DNA of 64,000 nucleotides from DAOVXM01 sp963746255. Lineage in GTDB: Bacteria > Chloroflexota > Anaerolineae > Anaerolineales > UBA4823. Shown piece by piece: positions 49,526 to 58,379 of this stretch (positions are counted from its first letter, which is position 1; every line of letters starts with the position of its first letter). Under the pieces are notes generated by a model. The model searched no databases and was not told the DNA's origin. It saw only the letters and a list, made by a program, of their open reading frames with translations. The stretch is from the NCBI GenBank assembly GCA_963746255.1, contig CAVVAJ010000001.1, forward strand, positions 248,001-312,000. The letters run 5' to 3'. The translations under genes and the position numbers were made by a program.

Positions 49526-49714
49526 ATGGATATTCTCATCGCCTTCATTGGAAATCTAGGATTGCTGATCATCCTCGGGCTCATTCTTTTTTTCGTCGCC
49601 CCGGAAATGCTGCGGGAAGTATACGAATTTCTTGGTACCCTATTCTGGCCGATCATTATCATCATTTGCTTACTAGCGGCATTACCGAGCCGACGCCGAA
49701 AGCGACGTAAATAA
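49526..49714 (+). CDS. Small two-segment membrane protein
   Basis: 62 residues. TTTGGAGTG lies 6 bp before the ATG. Two hydrophobic segments (LIAFIGNLGLLIILGLILFFV and FWPIIIIICLLAAL) and a strongly basic end RRRKRRK, giving a positive-inside C-terminus. Composition and ribosome site support a real gene. Function unknown. Confidence 0.6.
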   Translation: MDILIAFIGNLGLLIILGLILFFVAPEMLREVYEFLGTLFWPIIIIICLLAALPSRRRKRRK

Positions 49715-49899
49715 TCTTCTCTAAACCAATAGAGAACAAATTTTTGTGTGTAGGGAAAACTCTCCCCTATACTAAATGGCGTGGACGTTTGCGCCCGAAG
49801 CTTTCAGGGTGGGAAGCAAAAGACGAAGACCTCAAACGCTCAATAGAATATTGCAGAGCAGAGTGACGTCAGGGGGTTATGGGAGTCCGATACCAGAAA

Positions 49900-50091
49900 C
49901 TATAACTTCTGACAGCGCAAATACTCAAAGACAAGAATAGCTCCACTTGCCAGAATTATGACGATACTCACATTCACATCGATATTATTGGTGTTAGCAA
50001 TGATTCCGCCAGCAAGCAAGGCAATCGCTGAAGCAATCAATCGAACTTGTGCATTGGTCAAATCGGGAAACTCCTTGGCAAAACACGCCAT
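49900..50091 (-). CDS. Small membrane protein, tentative
   Basis: 63 residues with two hydrophobic stretches (LIASAIALLAGGIIANT and VSIVIILASGAILVFEYL) and a short acidic N-terminus (FAKEFPDLTNAQVRL). No convincing ribosome site precedes the ATG. The hydrophobic pattern and N-terminal amphipathic helix make a real gene plausible. Confidence 0.4.
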   Translation of the reverse strand: MACFAKEFPDLTNAQVRLIASAIALLAGGIIANTNNIDVNVSIVIILASGAILVFEYLRCQKL

Positions 50092-50345
50092 TTAGGAACC
50101 AGAGACTGAGATAGTGAAAAGATCAAGTCAAACTCCGAAGCAACGCTCTAGTGTTGCCTGAAGCTCCAGTCCGTCCGCTCCCAGCTTGCCTGGAGTTTTG
50201 CTATGACTCACTATACATCGTAGGTTCAATGCACAAATTCAGCTTAGATAGTTGCAAGAGCATTGCATTTTTCGGGAATCTATCTTATATTACATTTAAT
50301 CAGTCATCCATTGCGACAGTCCCATTTGACAGATAGGAGCGAATT

Positions 50346-51107
50346 ATGAATAAAGACACATTACGTCAAATTCTTGTCATTTTTGCCGTCATTGCAGTCA
50401 TAACCGTGAACATCCTGGCAGTAATACTGCCGCTCAACGGTCTGGACACAGGTGAAATTTCGGATCGCTTTGTTGTTTACCTTGTCCCTGCCGGATATGT
50501 CTTTTCGATCTGGTCGCTGATCTATCTAGGCTTGATCGCTTACGGAATCTTTCAGGCGCTCCCCCCCCAAAAAGAAAACTCACGTCTACGTGCTATTGGC
50601 TATGTATTTATTCTCAGCTGCCTGGCCAACATAACCTGGTTGTTCCTTTGGCACTATGAAGTATTCAATTTAACGTTGATCGCCATGTTGGTCTTGCTTC
50701 TCACCCTGATAGCGATCTACCTGAGATTGGATATTGGGCGCGTCCAGGTTTCCCAGGCGGAGAAATGGTGTGTCCATATCCCTTTCAGTATTTATTTGGG
50801 TTGGATTTCAGTTGCGACAATCGCAAACGCGACCCAGTGGCTGGATTATCTTGGCTGGGGTGGGTGGGGCATCGCCCCCGAGGTATGGGCGGTGGTTATA
50901 CTCTTGGCTGGTGTGCTGATCTCCGCCTTGATGAGCCTAAGGCGCGCTGACATCGCTTATTCGCTGGTCCTCATCTGGGCTTTTGTAGGGATTGCCGTCA
51001 AGCAGGCTAGCGTGCCTCTGGTAGCCTACTCCGCCTGGATTGCAGCGGGATTGATCTTGGTAATATTGGTGATCGGTGTTTACCGGGCACGCCAAGGCCA
51101 AAAATAA
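50346..51107 (+). CDS. TspO/MBR-related tryptophan-rich membrane protein
   Basis: 253 residues, seven or eight membrane segments. Blocks PAGYVFSIWSLIYLGLIAYG, NITWLFLWHYEVFNL and IYLGWISVATIANATQWL are the pattern of the TspO/MBR (tryptophan-rich sensory) family, here in its longer form. The family binds tetrapyrroles or cholesterol-like ligands; its role in bacteria is regulatory or in porphyrin handling. GATAGGAGCGAATT precedes the ATG. Intact single gene. Confidence 0.88.
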   Translation: MNKDTLRQILVIFAVIAVITVNILAVILPLNGLDTGEISDRFVVYLVPAGYVFSIWSLIYLGLIAYGIFQALPPQKENSRLRAIGYVFILSCLANITWLFLWHYEVFNLTLIAMLVLLLTLIAIYLRLDIGRVQVSQAEKWCVHIPFSIYLGWISVATIANATQWLDYLGWGGWGIAPEVWAVVILLAGVLISALMSLRRADIAYSLVLIWAFVGIAVKQASVPLVAYSAWIAAGLILVILVIGVYRARQGQK

Positions 51108-51262
51108 ATCCCAGGCGCCAAAAATTCTGCCATTTATCGTCACGCTGTCTATTTACTCAACAGGCAGTAAATTATTGCGCTCGAATTTCAGAGACTAAGC
51201 ATGCCTGCATTTTTGTAAACTTGTCAATGGATGGATTTCTATCCCGAAGCATGGAGTGAATT

Positions 51263-52099
51263 GTGACCATTCGAATTGTTACCGATAGCACCTGTGACCT
51301 GCCTGCTGAGACGGTCAACCGCTATGGTATCGAGATCGTCCCCCTGCATATTACTATGGGAGAAGAGACCCTGATAGACGGCGTGAATATCACTAGAGAG
51401 GAATTCTATCGCCGTCTTCCAGATCATGATCCCGCGCCAAGCAGCGCTGCACCTGGCCCAGATACCTTCATCCAAAGCTACGAAGCTTTGGCTGAACAGG
51501 GCGCCACAGCCATTCTCTCGATTCATATATCAGAGTCGCTGAGCACGACCGTCAATTCGGCGCGCATCGGAGCAAAGCAATTTACCCGTATTCCCGTCAC
51601 TGTGGTGGATTCCGGGCAGCTCAGCCTGGGACTAGGCTTTCTTGTTGAGAGGGCAGCCATTTTTGCGGAGACAGATCTCGAAATGAGTGATATCGTGGCT
51701 AAGCTGGACGAAATCATGCCGCGCACATACGTCTTTGCCGCACTTGATACCCTCGAATACCTGCGCCGGAGCGGACGGATGCATGTCGCCGTGGCACGTT
51801 TTGGCGAAATTTTACGCCTGAAACCCCTTCTTTTCATGAATCAGGGAAACGCGACCGCCCACCGCGTCCGGACCCGACAAAAGGCGTTGGCACGTCTCCA
51901 TGAATGGCTGGATAAACTCAGCCCCTTTGAACAGTTGGCAGTAGTTCACGCAGGGGTTCCATCCCACGCTGAAGAACTGCGCGAGCAAGCGCGTCGCTAC
52001 CTTCCCTCTGGTGAAATCCCCGTGATACAGATCACCCCCGTTTTGGGTGCCAATTTGGGCGTCGGAGCGCTGGGCTTTGCTGGGATTGCTAAAGGGTAA
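51263..52099 (+). CDS. DegV family fatty-acid-binding protein
   Basis: 278 residues with a GTG start behind AGTGAATT. DegV landmarks: VTDSTCDLPAE, VPLHITMGEETLIDG, ILSIHISESLSTT, VDSGQLSLGLGFLV, LEYLRRSGRM and the C-terminal GANLGVGALGF. These two-domain proteins bind a fatty acid and act as FakB-type partners of a fatty acid kinase. No FakA is in the window. Cytosolic and intact. Confidence 0.95.
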   Translation: MTIRIVTDSTCDLPAETVNRYGIEIVPLHITMGEETLIDGVNITREEFYRRLPDHDPAPSSAAPGPDTFIQSYEALAEQGATAILSIHISESLSTTVNSARIGAKQFTRIPVTVVDSGQLSLGLGFLVERAAIFAETDLEMSDIVAKLDEIMPRTYVFAALDTLEYLRRSGRMHVAVARFGEILRLKPLLFMNQGNATAHRVRTRQKALARLHEWLDKLSPFEQLAVVHAGVPSHAEELREQARRYLPSGEIPVIQITPVLGANLGVGALGFAGIAKG

Positions 52100-52319
52100 T
52101 AATCTGCTGGTATTTTTCTCTTCATCGCAGATCAACGACCAAGACACCTGCGAATTTCCATTCGGACCGGCGGTCGATTCTGTCCTTGTTATTTAGGCAG
52201 CACATAGGCACAAATCTATTTCTGAAATCCGTCGTAATAGAGCAGCAGCAATTATGGGTGTCTAAAGTCTGTACTTGCGTAGCGATCTCTGTAACATAAC
52301 TTCAATGAAAGGAGTTCCT

Positions 52320-52661
52320 ATGTTCATCACCATCCTGCAGATCATCGCCGTCATCGGCACCATTCTAACCGGTCTTTTCGCTCTCTTTGCCCCGACTAAA
52401 ATTGAGGGCTTTACCGGTATCAAACCTGTCGGCGGGCGCGGCATAACCGAAATCCGCGCCATCTTTGGCGGGTTATTCATCGGCCTGGGTCTCGCCGCGT
52501 TTATACTCAATTCTTCCGTCGCCTATCCCATGCTCGGAATCACGTACTTCGCCATCGCCGCGGTAAGAGCTGTCTCAATGTTTATTGACAAATCCATCGA
52601 GCGATCCAATATCATCAGCCTTGCGGCAGAGATCATCTTGGGTATTATCTTAGTGATTTAA
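52320..52661 (+). CDS. DUF4345-like membrane protein
   Basis: 113 residues from the ATG at 52320, which follows GAAAGGAGTTCCT; the upstream ATG at 52275 has no ribosome site. Four membrane segments. The block GGRGITEIRAIFGGLFIGLG and YFAIAAVRAVSMFIDKS match the DUF4345 pattern. Function unknown. It precedes DUF1295 by about 220 bp on the same strand. Confidence 0.8.
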   Translation: MFITILQIIAVIGTILTGLFALFAPTKIEGFTGIKPVGGRGITEIRAIFGGLFIGLGLAAFILNSSVAYPMLGITYFAIAAVRAVSMFIDKSIERSNIISLAAEIILGIILVI

Positions 52662-52879
52662 TGAAATCAGCAAATATTACATTCATCCAATGCGTTCTCA
52701 CCGCAAGCACCGTCCTGGGCTGCAGATTCGTGGTTTGTGACTTCTCGAGCCAGGGTAATGAGCTCACATCCGTCCGTTAATGTGCTTCACCAGCGCGTTG
52801 GTCCAATGCCATCTTTTCACTGACAGGTCAGTCTCTCCGAAACCTACCCGTGAAATTTAAATCGAAAGGAGTGAACCTC

Positions 52880-53761
52880 ATGGATAAAGCAACCCAAAGA
52901 TCTATTATCGCTATACCCTTAATATTGTTAATCGCGACAGGCATTGCCTTCGCCGGCAGCCAGGGCGGAGCAGAAGTTGCTGGTATTCCTGTATTTGCTA
53001 TTTGTGCCGCGCTGGCATTTATTATCCAGTGGATTGCATTCATCCCGGCGTACCTCCTGCAAACCGAGAAATTCTATGACTTGACCGGCAGTTTCACCTT
53101 TATTACCGTCGTTGTGTCCGCGGTGCTTTTAAACCCGATCGTGGACGCGAGGTCATTGCTGCTGCTGGTAATGGTAACTGTTTGGGCTGTCCGGTTGGGT
53201 TTATTTCTATTCACGCGTATTCGCGCGGCTGGCGAAGATCGAAGATTCCGTGAGATCAAGCCATCTTTTGCTCGATTTTTGATGACCTGGACGCTGCAGG
53301 GTTTGTGGGTGACCTTATCGCTAGCCGCTGCTTTGGCAGCCATAACTTCAATAACCAGGCTTGATCTAGGCGTCTTTGCCCTGGTCGGTTTTCTGGTCTG
53401 GTTGCTGGGTTTTGGGTTTGAAGTGATCGCAGACCGGCAGAAGAGCAAGTTCAGGGAGGCGCCGGAAAATGCGGGCAAGTTTGTCAATATTGGGTTGTGG
53501 TCCTGGTCGCGACACCCGAACTATTTTGGCGAAATTACGCTCTGGATTGGTGTCGCAATTATTGCATTACCGATTCTCAGCGGTTGGCAGTGGTTGACGT
53601 TGATTTCCCCCATATTTATCATCCTTCTGCTCACCAAAATTAGCGGTATTCCGATTTTGGAAGCCCGCGCAGACGAAAAGTGGGGTGGACAAGATGATTA
53701 TGAAGCCTACAAAGCCAATACATCGGTATTGATCCCAAAACCGCCATCGGATAACCGATAA
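52880..53761 (+). CDS. DUF1295/steroid 5-alpha-reductase-like membrane protein
   Basis: 293 residues from the ATG at 52880, preceded by AAAGGAGTGAACCTC. Seven or so membrane segments. The C-terminal motif IGLWSWSRHPNYFGEITLWI, plus ADEKWGGQDDYEAYKANTSV, is diagnostic for DUF1295, related to ICMT and steroid 5-alpha reductases. It binds NADPH or SAM-like cofactors in relatives; the substrate here is unknown. Intact. Confidence 0.93.
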   Translation: MDKATQRSIIAIPLILLIATGIAFAGSQGGAEVAGIPVFAICAALAFIIQWIAFIPAYLLQTEKFYDLTGSFTFITVVVSAVLLNPIVDARSLLLLVMVTVWAVRLGLFLFTRIRAAGEDRRFREIKPSFARFLMTWTLQGLWVTLSLAAALAAITSITRLDLGVFALVGFLVWLLGFGFEVIADRQKSKFREAPENAGKFVNIGLWSWSRHPNYFGEITLWIGVAIIALPILSGWQWLTLISPIFIILLLTKISGIPILEARADEKWGGQDDYEAYKANTSVLIPKPPSDNR

Positions 53762-54012
53762 GAAGCCCCTTAACCGCGATCCAATCGCCACATAGATAGA
53801 GGGTGGATCAAAGACACGTACCATGAGGCGGATCGATTTCCGTTCCGTGTCGAATTCAGCAATGGTACCTATAAGGAAGCACACCCGTCACTGAGCCTGT
53901 GCCAACTGCGCCAATCGAACTTCTCATGAATATCTTTAAAAGGGTATCCTTTTTTTATCGAGTGTTAGTCCTGATCAGAGTGACCGCCCCCCTCGCTGTA
54001 GGATATCTCCCT

Positions 54013-54272
54013 CCAACCAGTCCTTCAGCGCAAGCGTCAGGTAAATCTGCAGCCGCTGGACGACGACCTTCAGGTCACCATCCGTTGTGGTGATATGACC
54101 TTATGTTGCGATAATCACCAATCCAGCCGTGTTGACCGCAGGATAGATAGTCACCCTGGGTGATCGATATCCCGAAGCTGATCGGATCACTCTGCCAGCT
54201 GAAGAAAGCGTTCGCGGGAGCGCAATTACCAATCAGCTGCTCCAGAGTTTGAGCCGGATTGTAGGCACTCAA
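54013..54272 (-). pseudogene. Relic of a secreted protein 3' end (propeller-protein tail, copy A)
   Basis: The minus strand carries GDLKVVVQRLQIYLTLALKD (54013-54075), closely similar to the C-terminus of the intact protein at 58380 (NLNVATQRLQIFLPLTLKDG). The preceding frame (LGEDYLSCG-like QGDYLSCGQHGWIGDYRNI, 54075-54272) looks exported but is not the same repeat. Sequence downstream of the tail is also similar to the other copies. The stop codon is lost. Confidence 0.6.
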
Positions 54273-54584
54273 AGAACGTCAAGGACCTCAAAGCAAGCAT
54301 ACCACACACAAGACACAAAGAGAACAACGCCAGCTATAAAGAGCAGCATCGAAGGGATGGCTAAGATACAAGAACAGAAGTCGAAATCGCTGGTGTTGTG
54401 TTGCGTCATTATTTCCTTTGATACGGTCCCACCATAATGTGGGGTGCTCCGCCTCTCATATGACACGTTCCTTTTCGGCAAGAATTCGTCGTCGGGCTCT
54501 AGACAATTGTAAGAATGGGATTGAGCTAAACTGATGTTTTATTTTTTATCGCTTAGCTGTCCAACTCCCTTATAAAGATTGATT
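54273..54584. other. Intergenic region
   Basis: About 310 bp, AT-rich, no supported gene. Short frames on both strands (54249-54437 plus, 54269-54481 minus) have no ribosome site and overlap each other. Confidence 0.4.
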
Positions 54585-55343
54585 TCATTCGATGATAGCA
54601 TCATAAAGATAGGTCACTGTGTGTGCAAATACGCTGCCCGCGCTGATGGTGATAGAGAAATTTCCATAAGGCGCACCTGTTTCACCAATCTCATGAACTC
54701 CATCTTTAACGAGGATCGCACCTGTGGAGCTAATCGCCGGTGTTGCAGGTTCAGCAGGATACACAATACCTGTAGGGTCAGTTAATACAAACAAATATTT
54801 ACTGAGTCCTTCGTAATATTGTTTGTACAAGTCTTGGGAAAGGAAATGTGATCCACCCGATGGCTTCAACTCAATGACGACCTCACTCCCATACGCCATC
54901 GTATTCTTTGCGTTTTGTAGCATTCTACTAGACCACCCTTATTGAATACCGTTATGTTAATTGTATCTTCCTCCCGAACAGTCTCGATATCTTTATCGAA
55001 TTCCCACCCTACTCTGAATTGTTGTACACAATCAAGATCGACAGTGGGATTCATTCTGACGATAAGCTCTCCACCCAAGGAATCAATACGCTTCGCATCC
55101 AGGAAAGACTCAAAGAATTGATCGTTTTGGGGGGGCTTATAACCCACGCGGAATATCACCAGAAATGATCCAGCTATATATGCTTTTGCCTACGCTTGTA
55201 GATTGAGTATAAATTGGCAGCTTCGTCGGTCCTTCAGTACTGCTTGACGGGGTGTTACTGCTGCAGTTTGTCAGGACAAACAATATCATATCAAACAGTA
55301 CTAACCGTGATGGATTCAGAATTATTCTCCAAGGGCTTTTCAT
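54585..55343 (-). pseudogene. Lipoprotein gene broken by two frameshifts
   Basis: Three overlapping frames make one ~250-residue protein: N-terminus with hydrophobic LVLFDMILFVLTNCSS (lipobox-like LTNC) and Thr/Ser linker (55343-55137); middle FRVGYKPPQNDQFFESFLDA and VDLDCVQQFRVGWEFDKDIE (55159-54866); end NTMAYGSEVVIELKPSGGSH and ending TVTYLYDAIIE (54923-54585). The overlaps put the breaks near 55150 and 54900. No domain is recognised. Beta-rich exported protein. Confidence 0.65.
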
Positions 55344-55671
55344 AATGTACCATTTCCTAAATCTAGTAAGCCAGTGGATCTCTTTAATATTTCAGGCATG
55401 ATTATTCGTTCCGACCGCACTGCCTGACCTACTGCTCTTTGAAAACGATCTTTACCAGGATGCAGCATAGATAGATGTAATATCATTGCACACATTCGCA
55501 CTACATCAACACAGCATTGATAAGGGGGGGCAACTGATATCATTTTTAGCCTGGTGATTACCTCTGCCCTCTCTAGCCTTGGATACAGCCAAAGCATTCC
55601 AAGTGAGGCGCTGTTGTGAGTGGTATATTCTGGCCCTTATGGCTGGGGTACGATCTGGGGTTGAGACGATG
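55344..55671. other. Intergenic region
   Basis: About 330 bp. No gene is supported; divergent 5' ends of the lipoprotein relic (minus) and the excisionase relic (plus) lie on either side, so both promoters should be here. No clear -35/-10 found. Confidence 0.4.
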
Positions 55672-55869
55672 ATGAACCAAAGTGATGAATGGATAACAGA
55701 AACAGGGGCTATAGATATTCTTAGCAACCATCCATATTCCCTACGGCAGTTACTGCGGGAAGGAAAAATCAAAGCACACAAATGTGGGAACATTTAGCTA
55801 GTAGATCGAAACTCGCTTTCGGAGCACTCAAACGCCCTACCCTCAACGTGCGGGTGGAGGGAAGGTTGA
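55672..55869 (+). pseudogene. Excisionase-type HTH protein with in-frame TAG
   Basis: WITETGAIDILSNHPYSLRQ then LLREGKIKAHKCGNI is a MerR-like/HTH_17 DNA-binding domain; the next codon is TAG (55795-55797), where intact proteins have Trp (NIW-LVDRNSL). The same frame goes on LVDRNSLSEHSNALPSTCG to a stop at 55867-55869. A single G-to-A change of TGG to TAG explains it. Proteins of this kind are excisionases or antitoxin-like regulators of mobile elements; none is intact nearby. Confidence 0.7.
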
Positions 55870-56287
55870 TGATAACTATCCAAACCTCGTAAATCCGTAC
55901 CCAGGTTTGACTCTCCGGGGCGTTTTGGTGATCCGCTGGGTCTCTAAAGGCAGCACCCTGAGGACGTCACAATTCCCCAGGATGCTAATTAAGGTTGGTA
56001 CGGTATGAGTTGAGCCACCACATACCATATATAGCATTGTCAATTATCGAGATTATTTCAAGGCGAATATGGTCATATCACCTGATGCAAGAAATAGGAT
56101 AGTGGTTTATAGCGCATGCGTTAAACGATGACACCCTGGGGGGGGCAGGGTGTCAAAGTTGATCCTCAAAGACATGAGGAGACAATTACATCATAGCAAA
56201 AAACCAAGAATATTTCAATACCTCGTAGATTAAAGAACCGCTGCGATCCGCCGCTCGTGGTGGTTCCATCAGAGGAATATCTCCCTA
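55870..56287. other. Intergenic region with a G-run
   Basis: About 420 bp. No gene supported. A run GGGGGG near 56137-56143 sits in the short palindromic context ACACCCTG-GGGGGG-CAGGGTGT (about 56131-56152). Confidence 0.45.
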
Positions 56288-56330
56288 CTAGCCATCCTTC
56301 ACGGTGAACGGCAGGAAGATCTGTCAGCCT
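56288..56330 (-). pseudogene. Relic of a secreted-protein C-terminus (propeller-protein tail, copy B)
   Basis: The minus strand reads QIFLPFTVKDG and a TAG stop at 56288-56290, and aligns with the ends at 54013 and 58380. Upstream the similarity fades after about 14 codons. Sequence 3' of the stop is also similar to the other two copies. Confidence 0.6.
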
Positions 56331-56382
56331 TGCCGCCAAAATTGCTCTTCTAGCAAAATGGTGTTTACACACTGTGCCGTAT

Positions 56383-57009
56383 CTAGGCCTGGACACGTTT
56401 GATTACAACGATCAAAACGATAGTTAGGCTGACAAGCACCGCAAGGAAAAAGATAGCCATTCCGCTAAGGATCGAACCGCCAGCCTTCGCAAAGATGTTG
56501 AAAGATTCCCAGATGAAGTTCGGTCCAACGGATACTACGATTTCCGGCTGGGTATTGCCGTCTCGATATTGACATACAAAGCTGTAGCTGCCTGGATCAT
56601 CAATTGTGATGCTCCTTATCAGCATACCGATACGTTCCTGCTCCTGCGTCTCATAGATATTGCTGTCAACGAAATCGGGCACTGCATAAACCTTGGCACC
56701 TGTTACCTTTGACGTCAGGTAGCATTCCAGCGCGGGAGGCTGCATGCCAGTATCGTATCTCACATCGTCCACTACGCTGCGGAACTCGTAGTAGACTGCG
56801 TACGCACCGGGCTTGGCGAAGGTGATATCAGTTGAACCTGGGACGATCAACTGCGTAAGATCGTCCAAGCTCACTCTCTCCTCCAATTCTCCTGGGATGT
56901 TGGGAAATGTTAGATATACCACCATTATTGTGAGCAAGCAGCCGAGAATGAGCGCGAGAGCAGCAAATCCAGCAGCCCAATACAGGAGCTTGTTTTTCTT
57001 GTTATTCAT
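56383..57009 (-). CDS. Two-TM membrane protein with extracytoplasmic domain, copy 2
   Basis: 208 residues, a clear paralogue of the protein at 43548: DLTQLIVPGSTDITFAKPGA, YAVYYEFRSVVDDV, TSKVTGAKVYAVPDFVDSNI, YETQEQERIGMLIRSITI and VSVGPNFIWESFNIF. TM1 about 12-33, TM2 about 170-200. It has no CPBP neighbour; next to it on the same strand are a small membrane protein, an XRE regulator and a DUF2178 protein. Function unknown; intact. Confidence 0.75.
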   Translation of the reverse strand: MNNKKNKLLYWAAGFAALALILGCLLTIMVVYLTFPNIPGELEERVSLDDLTQLIVPGSTDITFAKPGAYAVYYEFRSVVDDVRYDTGMQPPALECYLTSKVTGAKVYAVPDFVDSNIYETQEQERIGMLIRSITIDDPGSYSFVCQYRDGNTQPEIVVSVGPNFIWESFNIFAKAGGSILSGMAIFFLAVLVSLTIVLIVVIKRVQA

Positions 57010-57121
57010 CTTTTTTTACCTTTGAACACGTAAAATCAATAGGCTAGGTCATACGGGATAGCGATAGCCAGTCAAAGCACGGCTCTCCAACAATTAGCTG
57101 ACGCAGGTACCTCAGGGATGT

Positions 57122-57259
57122 CTAACGATACCCGTAAATGAGGGCGAGCAATCCTGACAGGTTCAGGACCATCAGCGCAAGCCAGGCGTTATCAGTAAGC
57201 CAGAATTCCCCCGGCTTTGATACAGTTAGCCAGATTCTGTTCCTTTTCTCACTCCACAT
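57122..57259 (-). CDS. Small one-TM protein overlapping the XRE gene
   Basis: About 45 residues from the ATG at 57259, which lies inside the last codons of the XRE gene (GATGATGGGAATG). WLALMVLNLSGLLALIYGYR is one hydrophobic segment with basic ends. The overlap suggests coupled translation with the regulator. Very short, so tentative. Confidence 0.45.
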   Translation of the reverse strand: MWSEKRNRIWLTVSKPGEFWLTDNAWLALMVLNLSGLLALIYGYR

Positions 57260-57476
57260 TCCCATCATCCAGCAGTTGAAAGACTTCGTCCACCGTTTTT
57301 CCGAAAACCCTGGCAATCTTGATCGCCAGGATCAGGGAAGGCACATATCTTTCCTTCTCAAGGGCGATAATTGTCTGCCTGGTACAGCCACAATGGTCGG
57401 ATAGTTCCTGCTGGGTCATTTCACCCTGCTCGAAACGCAGTCTGCGGATATGGTTGTGGATCTTTTCTTTAGCCAT
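57249..57476 (-). CDS. XRE-family HTH regulator
   Basis: About 75 residues. HTH motif MTQQELSDHCGCTRQTIIAL with the typical ending EKERYVPSLILAIKIARVFG and TVDEVFQL of short Cro/CI-like repressors. The ATG at 57476 overlaps the stop of the upstream DUF2178 gene by about 8 bp, so the two are one transcription unit. Such pairs (XRE plus a small membrane protein) are common in bacteria and are probably self-regulated. Homodimer in the cytosol. Confidence 0.9.
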   Translation of the reverse strand: MAKEKIHNHIRRLRFEQGEMTQQELSDHCGCTRQTIIALEKERYVPSLILAIKIARVFGKTVDEVFQLLDDGNVE

Positions 57477-57918
57477 TGGCACTCATTTCCCTGTGCAGCG
57501 CCAGTGTGGCGAAGGCCTGCGCGAGCAGTCCGAAACAGGCGGTGGCATACGCCAAGAACCACATCCACCCAACCGGCAGGCTGCCTGCGGTTTCATAACC
57601 GAGGAATAAAGCGATGCAAACGGCAAAAACAAATACCAGCACCGCAACCAGGGCAATCTCATTCGCCTGGCGGGCAATCTCCAGGTCTCGCTCGTCTCTG
57701 ATAAGGGCCTTACCTTTTGATTTCTCCCGGGTCAGATAGAGCATGCTTAAGTAACCAATAAACCCGGCCGCCAGGCTCAGCGCAGCGGCCAGCATGCGGG
57801 TCGAGTCATCCGCGAAGGTGGCTGCACCTCCGCCTAAGAAGAAAACTAACCCGAATGCCGCTGCTGCCAGCCCCCAGATTCCTACTCCATAGCGCGCTCT
57901 AATTTGTGATTGTGTCAT
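57469..57918 (-). CDS. DUF2178-like membrane protein
   Basis: 149 residues, four membrane segments, with the short conserved cytoplasmic stretch KGKALIRDERDLEIARQAN (RDERxxxIA) that marks DUF2178. Function unknown; the family almost always travels with an XRE regulator, as here. AGGAGCGGCAGTT precedes the ATG at 57918. Confidence 0.82.
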   Translation of the reverse strand: MTQSQIRARYGVGIWGLAAAAFGLVFFLGGGAATFADDSTRMLAAALSLAAGFIGYLSMLYLTREKSKGKALIRDERDLEIARQANEIALVAVLVFVFAVCIALFLGYETAGSLPVGWMWFLAYATACFGLLAQAFATLALHREMSANG

Positions 57919-58379
57919 AACTGCCGCTCCTTATGTAATTTTATTCTTACATAATGTAAGCTATTTTTTACTTTTTGTCAATACCAATTTACATTATTGC
58001 GTATTAACTTCGCTGGCAACTTAAGTACGGAGGAAGAAGTTTGGTAATGGGCAGCAGTATTGACTTGTTCAAAGTAACAAGCCAGCCACGCTAACTTATT
58101 CATACTACAGCTGGTTCGTCGGGATAGCCATTCGTTATTGGTGACCGCGGATGCAGCACGATTTACATTCAGCCATGGATCTAATTTCTAGTGACCCTCC
58201 TCATGCCTCTGCTGGCATGGGTAATCTCCCCTATCAAGCGCTCCTGCGTGGGCTGTGGCTTGATGATCTCCCCGCGTAAACATGGCTGCCTTTTGTAAAA
58301 CCGTTTGCAAGCATGAATAAATTTAATCGGCCAACAAGTGCGGCGCCTTGCCCCTCGCCTGATCCAGGATATTTCGCAT
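57919..58379. other. Intergenic region
   Basis: About 460 bp. No gene supported. The left end is the promoter region of the DUF2178/XRE unit, AT-rich with TACATAATGTAA-like palindromic sequence near 57950-57962 that could be the XRE operator. The right end resembles the flanks of the propeller-tail relics. Confidence 0.45.
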
